A stretch of DNA of 64,000 nt, from assembly GCA_949126835.1 (NCBI GenBank), contig OX421492.1, forward strand, positions 40,844,498-40,908,497, written 5' to 3'. Positions 22,601 through 33,456 of this stretch are shown here, piece after piece. Each line of letters opens with the position of its first letter. Within the stretch, counting starts at the first letter, position 1. Made by a program: the position numbers and the translations under genes. Origin of the DNA: Anisus vortex. Taxonomy: Eukaryota > Mollusca > Gastropoda > Planorbidae. Below the pieces are notes generated by a model. It ran no database searches, was not told the DNA's origin, and worked only from the letters and a program-made list of their open reading frames with translations.

Positions 22601-25467
22601 TGACTGTTGTACATTCATAGTAAAGATATGTTGGTTAGAACCCTTAATGTTTTGGTCTACATTTTGAACGAGATGTAATTAAAAAGTGAATGGATCTGCA
22701 TCCAATACAGAAAGTAAAATAGTTTCATATTTACTTGCATTGTTGATTCTTTCACATACATGCTATTGGGATATTTCTATTACACTGGGAAAATACAGAA
22801 GGTTTTATGTCAAGACTTTGAAAAGTTAGTGGCTAGTTTCAATGACCTCACATATGCCATGGCTGAAATAAGTGAGGCGGCACACTTTTGCACCCATGGG
22901 CCTCAAAGTTGCCAAAGCACAGAAACTCATTTAAAGTAGCTGAGTTGGCTAACGCATAAAGGGCAGACCCCATTGCACATCTGACCTAAGCCCACTAAGC
23001 TTCAGTAGGTAAGAAGGAAGCCTGGTGTCTAGATGACCCAGCCTATAACTTGGTATTTGCACAACTCGACCAGGTGACAGTGAAGGAGGCGATGCTGCCT
23101 ATCCAAGGGGAACTCTATAGGGGATAAAATGTGAGTGTTCTGACATTTTCCAACATGCCCTATAAACAGGAAAAGCATCCATTTCTACCTTATGTCGGGA
23201 CTCTAGAGCCAATAGGCTTATTCCATTTTAGAGACTTTCAAAAATAGTAATACTGATTTACTTGCTCTGCCAACTTTACTTTACTAGTCTAGTTACCTAG
23301 TTTCTAGTTTTAGCTTTACACACTACGCCCATATTTATATTGCTGAAATTTCACATGGACTTTTTCTTTATATTAAAAACTCCATTACTTAAAGTTTAGC
23401 AAAGCATTCAGTGAATAATCTAATGAATATATATTTACTCTTTTTTTTTAAAACACATAAAGTAATCCTTATAGATAGAACTAGTCACTTACAAATCCTA
23501 CTTGAAGGCAAAACTCAAATAATAATTTAGTTTGTGTCTTTGTGTTTTGTCTAGTACCCTGAAGGCTATTTGGAAGGCTTGAAAGAAAAGGAGAAGAATA
23601 ATGAAGAAGGTTCAAGTAAGAAAAGTAAAAAAAGAAAGCTGGAAGGTGAGTGTTTTAGTGGATCTAAAAGTTTTGTTTCATTTAATATAAGAAAAGTTAC
23701 TAGATTTTATAATATAATACATTGTGTTTTGTTGTCATAGCTACTAAATTTTGTAGTAAAATTACATTACGAAATTGTGTATATTGCTTTGTGTAAGCAA
23801 ATCTACTTAAAAAATGTGATTTGTCATTTTATGATAAAAAAGTTTTTGCATCTTTCTGTGGTTGTTTGTAAACTGTCCCAATCTATCTCCAACATTAGCA
23901 GCTGAGGAGACCATCGATAAAGAATCTTCTCCTGAGCCAGAGTCCAAGAAACAAAAAGTAGTGAAATATAACATAGAGGCCAGTATAAAGAAAAAGATTG
24001 CTGAAGAGAAAGCCAACAAGAAATTATGGGATGAAGCCCTGACCCATGTCAAAAGTGGCTCTAAGGTAAGGCTCAGGTCCACTTGAGAGATGCATGTGCA
24101 AACATAAAAACTCACATTGGCATTATTTTACCTTCTTTTGCACATACAACATTTTTTTCTTATCTTCAACCGCCATTATAGAAGTGTACAATAATAATAT
24201 AGACCCTCAATTATCTGTAGTTTAGGCAGCTATCTTACTGTATTATGCATGTCTTGGCCTTTTATGTGCTTATCTTTCAATAAACTTTGAAGAGGGCTAA
24301 CAATCTGCTGTGTGCTAACCTTACTCCACTTGCTTTGGGTATTTATTATAATTTTTTTTAAAGTTCTTTTTTTTGTGTGTTAAATTTCACACAGGTATTC
24401 CATGATAAAGTTGAGGAGCTGTTCCTCTGTATCTGTTGTCAGGATATAGTTTATAAACCAATCACACTACACTGCTCCCACAATATATGCAAGGTAAGGC
24501 TTTATTGTATTCATGTTTCATTTCATCTATACTTTGAGTCTGTGGACACTTGATAGGTGTTATCATCAACAGTCTATAATCCAACAATCAAGTCTGTAAT
24601 CAGTAGATTATAACCAATAGAACCAGCCACTAATCTCAATATCAAATTTGCTAGTAATTATACGTTGAGCAACTACAAGGTTTTCAAAAAATGTGCTGAA
24701 ATATAAAATAAATGTCAAAAACAGTTTGGGTTGTTTTTGTGTAATGGTCCCTCACAAACTTAATTGACTTTTAAGTAAAAGTATATGTCCAAATAAAGTC
24801 ACAAGTCATCATGGTAGACACTTTGTAGCCTATATGCTTAACATTTATTGTTTTAAAAAGGTTTGAATATATCTAAATTATCAAATGTATAGTATCAAAT
24901 ATATAATCGTAGGGTGAAGTATTAATTCACAACTTTAGAAAAAGTCAAATTCTTTGATATCCTTGTAATTTTAGATTGTTGAATCATTTCATTTTAAAAT
25001 AAAACAAGTAATTAGGTAAATTGTGGGGTAATGGTTTAATCTGACATAGTAAATGGTTAAATAAAATGTTTGATAAAATAACTGTACCATGATGATTCAA
25101 AACTGTCATGCATTTTAAAGAGCTTGCTGTGATCTTTTAATTGAAAAAAAAATAACATAAAAAGGCTGTAAACTTGATTTGTAAATAATGTAAAGATGTA
25201 TTGAAAATACTATTAGCTTAATTTTTTCTAATGAAACTTGAAGTAAATATATAAGATAGCCATATAATTGTGGGACCATTCAATAGTTTTTTACCATGTC
25301 ACTTTCACTTTGTGTTCCAGCCATGTCTCCAGAGATCCTTTAAGGCTGAAGTCTATTCCTGTCCAGCATGTAGAGCAGAACTAGACAAAACTATGTCCAT
25401 GAGCACCAACAAACTCCTGACAGAGATTTTAAACAGTCTATTTCCTGGTTATGAAGTAGGACGGTAG
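8670..25467 (+). CDS. UHRF1: UHRF1 (E3 ubiquitin-protein ligase, hemimethylated-DNA reader), complete coding region
   Basis: Seventeen exons join in phase: 8670-8822, 10189-10362, 10711-10764, 10861-11126, 12949-13161, 15675-15802, 17000-17186, 17480-17603, 18794-18901, 19484-19588, 21498-21604, 21878-22040, 22340-22477, 23555-23645, 23899-24065, 24395-24493, 25321-25467. They total 2424 nt, or 807 residues (human about 793). Domains: ubiquitin-like 1-78; tandem Tudor about 130-325 ([17 protein letters not shown]); PHD about 330-395 ([21 protein letters not shown]); SRA about 434-620 ([26 protein letters not shown], base-flipping finger NKR at 523-525, RYDGIYK); basic linker [13 protein letters not shown] about 737-775 (CICC, CSHNICKPC, CPACR); C-terminus LFPGYEVGR. 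All expected zinc ligands and the NKR finger are present, so the protein looks functional. It binds hemimethylated CpG and H3K9me3 in the nucleus, ubiquitylates histone H3 and recruits DNMT1. The start follows GGGAAA and opens with the conserved MWIQV. Confidence 0.96.
9377..9720 (+). mobile_element. CR1-like LINE 3' fragment (UHRF1 intron 1)
   Basis: A 60-codon open frame (9455-9637) ends with [19 protein letters not shown] and SFKTL, the C-terminal signature of CR1/jockey-type reverse transcriptase ORFs (usually ARTN.YK.SFFPRTI..WN.LP). The LINE is truncated on the 5' side. Its 3' untranslated tail (about 9650-9710, AGAAGGAGCGTCTGTAATG) matches the SINE tail at 7680-7735. Related pieces lie at 53880-53960 and, on the minus strand, 54185-54240 and 59410-59525. 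(TAC)n and AT-rich DNA fill the rest of intron 1. Confidence 0.75.
11206..11300 (+). repeat. Three-copy tandem repeat, UHRF1 intron 4
   Basis: Roughly 33-bp units built on AAACTGACTTGCTTTTTCTA followed by GTTTGG. Three copies, slightly diverged. Confidence 0.75.
11450..12476 (+). repeat. 31-bp minisatellite with higher-order structure, UHRF1 intron 4
   Basis: About 33 copies of a 31-32 bp unit, roughly AGTTTGCATTCTAATGCATC followed by TTTGTCTCAGT. Each unit contains TGCATT-CT-AATGCA, a perfect inverted repeat with a 2-base spacer. A block with diagnostic variants (AGTACTTTGC, then CTCAGAAG, CTCGGTAG, CTCAGACG) appears at 11721 and again at 12188. This gives a higher-order period of about 467 bp, or 15 units. 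The segment after it (12480-12640) is richer in GC and looks like an unassigned repeat. Confidence 0.95.
13360..15374. mobile_element. Putative TIR DNA element (UHRF1 intron 5)
   Basis: The left end CAGGGATGTAACTTTTCC and reverse-complemented right end CAGGGGTGTAATTGACTTCC are similar. The flanks carry GAACAAA (13353-13359) and AAACAAA (15375-15381), a near match. The 2.0-kb interior is AT-rich with no transposase. It may be composite: short open frames at 13971-14480 on both strands have no recognisable family. It fills nearly all of intron 5. Confidence 0.45.
15990..16369 (+). repeat. 76-bp tandem repeat, five copies (UHRF1 intron 6)
   Basis: Units begin AGACTACCTTATGGGTTGAA at 15990, 16066, 16142, 16218 and 16294, an exact 76-bp period with few substitutions. 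Each unit carries AAGGAGCTTAGGTACTCAAA. Confidence 0.95.
16583..16611 (+). repeat. 29-base G homopolymer
   Basis: An unbroken G run preceded by CCCC in UHRF1 intron 6. It is the longest of about ten G or C runs of 12 or more bases in the window. Confidence 0.9.
16733..16794 (-). mobile_element. tRNA-Gly-like fragment (SINE head or tRNA pseudogene)
   Basis: Read on the minus strand it has an A-box-like TAGCTAAGCGGTTAACG, then GGACTGCCATGCGGG, which recalls the CTGCCACGCGGG anticodon arm of tRNA-Gly(GCC), and a weak B box ACCCGAGTCC. The acceptor stem is not paired, so it is not a working tRNA. It is probably an old SINE head in UHRF1 intron 6. Confidence 0.5.
17604..18793. other. UHRF1 intron 8, no assigned content
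   Basis: The 1190-bp intron is AT-rich, with two TAGGCCT motifs near 18262 and 18439 and mixed-sequence DNA at 17990-18120. I see no inverted ends, no tandem array and no coding similarity. Confidence 0.5.
19635..20927. mobile_element. TIR DNA element with nested LINE fragment (UHRF1 intron 10)
   Basis: The inverted ends are CAGACATGCCTACC and its exact complement at 20914-20927. Flanking hexamers ATACTA (19629-19634) and ATACAA (20928-20933) differ at one base. End motif and duplication length resemble the element at 5483-6591. A LINE 3' end sits inside it. No transposase frame is visible. Confidence 0.55.
20405..20705 (-). mobile_element. Jockey/CR1-like LINE ORF2 3' end, degenerate
   Basis: The minus strand encodes [10 protein letters not shown]...[13 protein letters not shown], a broken stretch, then in another frame [19 protein letters not shown] and CSTRNPKDR plus stops. 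This is the usual C-terminus of jockey/CR1-type reverse transcriptase ORFs (RW.GHVLR, QAL.WNPQGKR.RGRP, LA.DR..WR.LV.ALCSTR). It has stops and a frameshift. A second copy of the last 100 bp lies at 41786-41886. Confidence 0.8.
21365..21472 (+). repeat. 50-bp tandem duplication, UHRF1 intron 10
   Basis: Two identical 50-bp copies (21365-21414 and 21415-21464) beginning ACTTAATTACTAATTACTAC, with a short partial third. It lies about 30 bp before the exon 11 acceptor. Confidence 0.9.
22850..23230. repeat. GC-richer segment in UHRF1 intron 13, probably an old interspersed repeat
   Basis: This stretch has clearly higher GC than the surrounding intron (for example AGGCGGCACAC, CAGCCTATAAC, GGAGGCGATGCTGCC) and no long open frame. 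It may be an old SINE-like or MITE copy. I could not find paired ends or tRNA boxes, so the class is open. Confidence 0.3.
23896..23901 (+). promoter_or_regulatory. UHRF1: Tandem NAGNAG acceptor of UHRF1 exon 15
   Basis: The intron ends ATTAGCAG. Use of TAG or CAG changes the product by one alanine and keeps the frame. Both forms would read (A)AEETIDK in the basic linker between SRA and RING. Confidence 0.6.
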
Positions 25468-26610
25468 ATGATAAGTACTGTCATTTATATTAGTCTTTAC
25501 AATTGAAACAGACTAGAATTAAAGTCAGCTCCACACATTTAGTCTGCATGTCTATCTGAGGATATGTTAAGATTAATAAGATTTTGCAGACCAGAAAAAA
25601 TTCTATTGTTGTCTACGTGTCTGATTTCCTTCAAGATTGCATTATAGCCTTCCATTTATATTAATAAATTACATTATTTTTAATTGCCTGGTTCAAAACC
25701 TAGCTACCTCTTCAAGTGTACTTTTATCAACTTCCATTTTTATCTTGTGTTCAATTGATCTGGTCTATACCTGCATAAATAGATTTGAAATGTTTTTTTA
25801 AAAACAAACTTGTGTCTCTATCAGCATTACAACAATCCCTATGCAAAATTCCCTCAGTGCTGATTGTGATTGTTTTAATTTAAATTAACTCTGGTTTCCA
25901 CCTCATGCTAATGAAATGGTATATTAAAAATTAGAGAAATCTTTGTAACACATTTTGTTTTACAGTAGCTATACATAGCCTTGCTTACAATAGAATCGGT
26001 AACTTCACATTTGTGGTTGGTGATGAAATAATTGCATACATTGCTTTTTCAACTCTTACAAAGTTTTTAATTTGAAGCTTTATGTCAGTCTATGAATACA
26101 TATTTTAAATTCCTTGAACTACCAACTACAATACAATAAACTCTACTTATAATGAACTTTTCACTAGAATCAATTTCATATGGTTTTATGTTTTAGAAAA
26201 AAAAATTGTATTTTAACAGAACAAAAGATTTTAGCATGTCCTTGGTATAGAATTCAATGATGCTTGTTGGATATATACACCATTTGTACAATAAAGTAAA
26301 GTTCCTCCCAGACCAAATTGATCCATACAATGTCTTTTTGTAAATATTATTATATGCAGTTTTGGTTTCCATCTTGTCCAGCTCAAAATGTATATATACA
26401 TACACAGTAAAAAATTTTGAAAATAAACATGATAGCAGATGTGTAAAACTCAACAGCTAGAAAAAATGAAGTATTATATTTATGTATTTTGTTTTAATGA
26501 GGAAGCTATTATTTATCTCCTTGTTGTGGTGGACTACATTTTATATTCCATTTGAGTTTTTTTTAATTCTATAACCATCCTGATAAAATGTAGATTTTTT
26601 TTTTTTTTTT
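25468..26610 (+). other. UHRF1 3' untranslated/downstream region
   Basis: AT-rich sequence after the UHRF1 stop codon. AATAAA occurs at 25663-25668 (about 200 bp past the stop) and near 26136. A further AATAAA lies beyond the minisatellite at 27170. The first is the simplest polyadenylation candidate. No other gene is seen. Confidence 0.45.
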
Positions 26611-27072
26611 CTCATCATATTGTATGAAATTTCTCATCATATTGTATGAAATTTCTCATCATATTGTATGAAATTTCTCATCATGTTGTATGAAATTTCT
26701 CATCATGTTGTATGAAATTTCTCATCATGTTGTATGAAATTTCTCATCATATTGTATGAAATTTCTCATCATATTGTATGAAATTTCTCATCATATTGTA
26801 TGAAATTTCTCATCATATTGTATGAAATTTCTCATCATGTTGTATGAAATTTCTCATCATGTTGTATGAAATTTCTCATCATGTTGTATGAAATTTCTCA
26901 TCATATTGTATGAAATTTCTCATCATGTTGTATGAAATTTCTCATCATGTTGTATGAAATTTCTCATCATATTGTATGAAATTTCTCATCATATTGTATG
27001 AAATTTCTCATCATGTTGTATGAAATTTCTCATCATGTTGTATGAAATTTCTCATCATGTTGTATGAAATTT
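26611..27072 (+). repeat. 22-bp minisatellite, exactly 21 copies
   Basis: Unit CTCATCAT(A/G)TTGTATGAAA plus TTT, 22 bp, repeated 21 times with no indel (462 bp). The only variable site is the ninth base. In order it reads AAA GGG AAAA GGG A GG AA GGG. It is preceded by a 16-base T run and could fall in a long UHRF1 3' UTR. Confidence 0.97.
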
Positions 27073-30000
27073 GCTCAATCTCAGTAAGTTACAAGTTTGA
27101 CTATGTGTAATGTACAGACAGCATTTTCTCCCCTCCTTGTTGGTTGTTCATTATCATAGATCAGCAATTAATAAAGTGTCCATCATTTTTTTTTCTTCTG
27201 AAATAAATACTTAAAAATAGCCTCAAACATGTATTTTTTAATTTTAATTACCTAAATAATAAATAACGTCTAGAAATTTCTCACATGCCAGCGAAAATTG
27301 TTTTGGAAATTTTATATAAAATTTTTTTAGGAAGTTTGTGAAAAGTTTAGTAATTTTAGAATGAATTTAGAGTAAGAAACTTTAGTTTTCTGTTTCTCTG
27401 TTTGTTTGTCCAAGTTTCATTACAACATAGAACATTATACTCTTTTTTTTATAGCTTTTTAGTATAGTCAAGTTTTTTATTTTTAAGTCTACAAGATTAT
27501 TTTAATTCAGAATACTTGTACACAAATTGAACCAGTATCATATTTTTAATAATGTATGTGATGTAAAAAAAAATGTAATGAGTGTAAACTATAATTTCTC
27601 TTGGGCAGCACAGGATTGTCTCAATGAATTCATCATTTTCTACTCATTTAGACATTGGTTTTCTGTACAAAGAACTGGCTTTCTTTCTTCCTTTTTTAAA
27701 TTTAGTTTTTAAATATCTTCTTTGTATAAAAAACATTTCCATTATATTCCCATATTAGACATATTTTATTGAAATAATTTTTTTTTTTAATTTTAATCTA
27801 TGATTTAAAAAAATAAAGAAAGAATTTGAAAAATTTGTGCTCAAAAGAATCAACTAAACCTTTTTTATATTGCTTTTCCTTTAATGTAAGCATTTAAATT
27901 TAATGGATGATATGGTGAAAGTTTTTGTAAACTTAAACTTTTGTTTATTGAAGCTTGATCATAATTATTTCTTCTGAATAATAATAATAGCTCTTCTGAG
28001 TTTTTTAAAATTAGACCTCATTGGCCTTCATTTCATTATACGCCTTCATTGCTTCATGCACATTCTTTGCTTCATTGCGAGCCTCTTTTTCAGGGATTGC
28101 AAGTTATACTTCCTCTAAACATACCCTTAAAGTTTTTAAAGATTTACATGCCTGATGATTGATGAATTTACCATCCCTTTATGGATGAGTATATGAGTAT
28201 AAACATCTTTACCATATGTCAGTCAATGAACTATTTAATAGTGATTATGATATTTCAATTGTAGAAAGTAATTTTCTTTTTCAGACACAAATTTCAGAAA
28301 TCTCAGCAGTTTTGATTTCTTTGTGTTTTCTTTCATTAACAATTTAACAATAAATGAAGTCCATTACCTCAAAATGTTTCTTACATTCTAGAATTGTTTT
28401 AAAAATATCTTTCATTCCATGATTTATTCTAGTTTTATGCAACTTTGTATGCAGACATACATATTCAGAGCATTACAAATCTAGTTACCACCAATGATGA
28501 GCTTTTCCTTACATTGGGACAGGAAGCTGAATTAAATACTGACCTAAATTTGCAAAAGCAGTTTCTGTTCAGGGAAAAAATGCACAATCCGCCAAAATGA
28601 AATCAAATATTTTTTTAATGTCAATGAACTTTTTATTTTAAGTTGGCAATTTTTTTATTCAGGATACTAATTTGTCAATTGATATATTTTTTAGTGTAAA
28701 TAAAACAAATTATAACAGCTTTATACAATTCTTTTGTTGACTTGTTGTATTACCAAAAAAAAAATTTTTTACTTAAATGAAGAAATTAGTATCAAACATG
28801 ATGTGGAATTATTTTTTATTTAATTAATAAATAATAATTAAACAAAAAAGTGGCCAAGGGTTTATTATTTAATTCTTTAAAGGGATGATGAGCTACAATT
28901 GGTTTGCTAGCCATAATCTAGTTTGCTAATCTCTGATGCAAGGTTTGTCATGTTAAGTTAGTGTTTCCTCAAGATCAGAGTTCTGGTATCGAATAAGGAG
29001 AGCTGACTGTTGAAGCCTTTTTTTTTCTGATTGACGTAGCGACACATTTCAGTAATTATGACTTGCATTTACAAGGCTGGAATCAAACAGTTGAAACAGC
29101 ACCTGAACTGTTTGACTGCTGGAATGGATGTGGATTGAAATGACATATCTTGGTGTGAAATCAATTTCAAAACATGCAATTACTTCCTTAATTTAAGGCA
29201 TATATCAAATGTAGATAGAAGTAGAATGGGCTATTTCAGAAGTACATTGAAGCACTTCAAATAGAGTTTTGTAAACAAAGGCAAGAATTTCAAATTATTG
29301 GACATGTTTTCATACCTCCTCAAACCTGACTTGCTTGATCTTACTTTAACCACCTTAGATGTGGATTTTATTTGTAAGTGGAGGGATATTGGCGATTTAA
29401 AATGCAGCAAGTTGAATTTTAAACCAAAAAAAAGTGGGCATTGAAATGTGCCAATTTGCTATAAGAACTGAAAGGAAGCTTAGGAAAGTTATCTGGTATT
29501 CTCAACTGCTAAGCATTCGCTCTTCTACTTTCAGTTTCTTGTTCAACGTATACATGCGAACAGATTTTTTTCGCTCATGAAAACTGTTTTAATTGTACAA
29601 AGCGGTCACTTACTTTTTACTACTCAGAAGTGACTAAATATGTACCTGACATTGAACAATTAGCAAAGTAAGACCATTCAAATACCAGGTGCTCAGACTA
29701 ATAATATTTGAAAGTTTTTGAGGTCATCTTTTTTAATTGAATATAATAATCTATAACAAATTTGTTTTATTCATTTAATAAATATAAGAGGCTTATTTAC
29801 TAGCATTAAATTATGTAATTGTAATTATTGATGTTTAAAAAAAATATTCCTTTAAATGCACAAACAATTAATGCAGGAAATGTTTATTTACCACTGTTTA
29901 ACAAAAGATTATTGTATACCCCTATTACATCTTAAAATGATTACCATAACTATTACATCTTAAAATGATTACCATAACGCTGGATTTGTATAAAGAAATA

Positions 30001-30938
30001 ATAATCAGGTCTGATAAATATTTAGGCACTTTAGAATGAGGTTTCAAATATGATTTCAGAACTTTATTAAACTTTTTGACAACTTGAGTATAGAGCGTTC
30101 CCAGTAGGCGGAGCTTAAGTTTTTTTGTGTAAATTAAGTGACGTATTTGTGTAAATATAGAACCCACTTGAGGTACAAACCAAACGTGGTGAAAGTGAAG
30201 TACTTCTTTATCATGCAAAATTCACATCTGAATATTGGCTATCCTACTAAAAAATAAGGAGGTAAATAGTAGTACTGTAGATTAATTGATTAATGTGATT
30301 AGGCTAGGGCCGGCTAGACCTATTTACACTTTCAATTTCACTTTATAGGCCTACACTTTTAATGTTTCGTAGGCTAGGCTACGATGTCAAGTGATATTGT
30401 TGGTGAATAGGCTATCTAGTCAAGTCACTATTAGGCTCACATCGTCTATGATCTATGTCTATGATAATAATAAAATAGCCTATTTTATTTAACATACATA
30501 ATACAGCTTAAATCTTAATAAGACTTAAAACACAACACATCATTTAAAAAAAGCTCGAGCCTATATGAAACTTTATTAATACAGCGGCCATATTTAATTG
30601 TACACCATTACTCAAAGTAAACACAAATCACGTGCTTTTTGTCACGGGATTGCAAACGCCCTATTTGCAAAATCTGATCAAGGGAGATAATAAGCCTTTT
30701 TTATGTCTTAGGGCCATATTATAAACATTAATAACATTTTTACTTCAAAATGTGCATTAAATTTTTTTTTAAATTATATAAACTTATAAAATACTTATAT
30801 TTATAAATATACTAAAAATATTCAAACAATTGATTAATGTTTTACATTTTAAATGTATTCTCTAATACACCTTCCTAGCTATCAGCTTGTTTTCATTAGT
30901 AAGCGATTTTTTAATTTGTCGATCAGGATTGAAGTTAT
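27073..30938. other. Intergenic AT-rich DNA, nothing assigned
   Basis: No credible exon, RNA gene or element with paired ends was found on either strand. Short mixed-sequence stretches at 28440-28580 and 29040-29420 look like decayed coding matter with many stops. A 29-bp direct duplication (TTACATCTTAAAATGATTAC plus CATAA) occurs at about 29925-29980. Confidence 0.4.
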
Positions 30939-30946
30939 ACCATAAC

Positions 30947-31950
30947 CAGTGATACCATTCCTTGTTTTGTCCCCAAGATCTTGGCTTTTTCGATCTGAAC
31001 TTGGGATATTGGCTATTTTTTTTCGAGGACCTTGGCTTTTTAACTTGGTTATTTCTATCAAGAAAATATTACCATTATTTTATGTATTTTTTTTTTAAGT
31101 GTCCAAAGTGTATTTTATGAAGCGATTAAAAGTATAAATACATATATTATGTCATCTTTCTGCTACAGCAGATTTTGCTAGACTCATAGTGTCACTGCCA
31201 CTATCACCAACAACGGCTCAAATTTGTATGCAGGAGGGTGAAGTGGTGTATAACCTAATTAATCTAAACCTCACATTTGACAACAGAAAAGTAATTGATC
31301 AGACATCATGGTAAACACCCGCCACTTATTGCCAGTGAATAGAAGAAATATTCCACATCATATGACTAGAATATAAGTATAAGTAGGTTATTAACTGGAA
31401 GAGGTTGAGACAAAAATGTCTAAGACAAATAGTGTAAATTAGTTGGGGGGGGGGGGGGGGGGGAAAGGGTAGGCAAATATTATAAAGGGGGGGGGGGGGG
31501 CAACATTTTGCATGGGGAAAATAGTGCACGGTTTGGGGTGGGCGTAATGTTATCAGGCTTATTTTTACACTTGTGCATGATTTCACCTTAAACAATTCAA
31601 AAAATATTTTTTTTAAGTATCAAAAATTGAAACGTAAACAGATCATTGATTTTATTAGACTAGCTAGATCTATAACTTAAATTTGGAAACAAAAAAAGTT
31701 TTTTTTTCATTAACCAAAATTATACATTTTTTTTCTATTTTTTTTAAAATTAAGTTATCAGCTTTGAGGACAAATAAAAAAGAGGGGGGGGGGGGGGGGG
31801 GCGGAGTGCTAAACAGGGGTTGAAAAAAAATTAAGGGGGGGGGAGAGGAAAAAATAGGTCACCCAGACCAGTTTTATTATAACTTGGCTTTTCTGGCTTT
31901 TTTTTAGGAGCTCAGTTTGGCTTTTCTGAAATTTTAGAGTGGTATCACTG
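30947..31950. mobile_element. hAT-type DNA element, 1004 bp
   Basis: Inverted ends: CAGTGATACCA at 30947 and TGGTATCACTG ending at 31950. The 8-bp target duplication ACCATAAC is perfect (30939-30946 and 31951-31958). It holds three G runs (31445-31463, 31487-31500, 31784-31801). No transposase frame is present. The LTR element starts only 41 bp to its right. Confidence 0.85.
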
Positions 31951-31991
31951 ACCATAACCCATTGTTAATTTTTAAACAGCCTTATTATAAA

Positions 31992-33456
31992 TGTAAACTG
32001 GTGACCAGTTTACGTTGTATTTTTGTTGTTTTTTTACTATACCAGTCTACGGTGTATGATTGTGTTTTTTTGCTATATTTTCCTTGTTAATTACTAAATT
32101 CTGTACCAAAACTTGTCCGTTTTAGGTAAATAACTTTGTTAACGATTATTGTTGGGGAAGATGGTTATTGGTAATTAGTAGGAAAGGTATTGTAGTTTGT
32201 ATATATATATAGTTTAGTTTAATTAGATTGTTTATATATTTAGAGGTCTTCGTTTTACTTATAATATAAAGCACACTTTTAACATTTTTTTAACTAATTA
32301 TTTTTGAGCGCCTGGTCACCTTGCCTGGTTCTGATTGGTCTGCTATTTAATCCTATTTGAATCGGATTGGTCAGTAATTCAGTAATAGTTGTCGATTCAC
32401 CCTAGAGGGCTATTTAATCCCCTGCTGGTCAGCAGTAAATTCTTTTTGTTGTGTGTGGCCCAGCTTTGCATCTCTTAAGAGTCCCGTAAGTTTTGAGTTT
32501 ATTTTATAGTTCTATGAATTTCATTGTTAAAATATGTACGATAAACTGTTCATTGTTGTCTTAATGTTAACAATTTGACAGGATGATTAGTTATTTTGTG
32601 GGATGGGTAAGATAATATGGGGATTTTCGAAGTACATTAAATGGACAGCGAACATACAAGGAGGCGGCCATTTTTTAATGTGTTTCCGCCATATTGTGTA
32701 GAATATATTTATTATTGTTGACCTAACGTTTGCTTTTTATATTTATTCTTATTAATTAGGTCGGGTAAAACCTACCTTGTTGGTCTCGTGTTATATGTTG
32801 GTTTTAAATTAGTCTCTGGTTATATGTTGGTTTTTAAGTTAGATGTTAGAAATTGCTAGGTCTCTTGTATATATTTAGTCTCTTGTTTTATTTATTATTT
32901 TTAAGTTAGATGTTAGAAATTGCTAGGTCTCTTGTATATATTTTCTTAGTTAGATATTAGATAGTGTGTTAAGTGATGAGAGGATTTGAATTATGATTTT
33001 GTAGTAGGCGAGTTAAGAGTTGGTAGGGATTGTGATTTATTTAGTTAGAAATGGCGCTGGTAGACGATGGATTTATTTAGTTGTTGTTGATAGTGATGGT
33101 TAGGGCTTATATTTTGAATAAACTTGTGTATTATGAAAAATTTATTTGTTCTATTGATAGTTAGTTACATTGTTGTAGTGTACGCTGTTTATGTTTGTTT
33201 ATTTGTAGTTGGTCGTTGTGTGTTTAGTTTAGTAGTATTTAGTATAGTTAGCTAGTAATAGTAGTCTTTAGTATTGGTTCATCCAGGTAGCTATTCCTAC
33301 CTGCCTACCACAATATAGGTATGCACAGATATACCCGTCCCCTCCCCTTGTATATAAATGTAAATAGATGTATATTAATTTAATTGTGTGTTATATAATT
33401 CAATAACACACACACCTACCTGTTAAACTTACACTCAGTTAATTCCCCCCCTTACA
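31992..33456 (+). repeat. 5' long terminal repeat, 1465 bp
   Basis: Starts TGTAAACTGG and ends CCCCCCCTTACA (TG...CA). I compared it base by base over most of its length with 35389-36853 and found no difference. Its first 22 bases contain a 9-bp inverted repeat (GTAAACTGG, three bases, CCAGTTTAC). An AATAAA lies at 33117-33122. An internal near-duplication around 32820-32945 repeats GTTAGAAATTGCTAGGTCTC. Confidence 0.95.

Noticed and set aside
29040..29420. Possible hAT transposase relic (strings like SNYDLHLQGWNQTVETAPE)
   Set aside because: The resemblance to ZBED5-like proteins is too weak, stops are frequent and no terminal repeats or duplications were found.
29925..30218. 97-codon minus-strand frame
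   Set aside because: Lys/Leu/Ile-rich translation of AT-rich DNA, overlapping a short direct duplication. No family resemblance.
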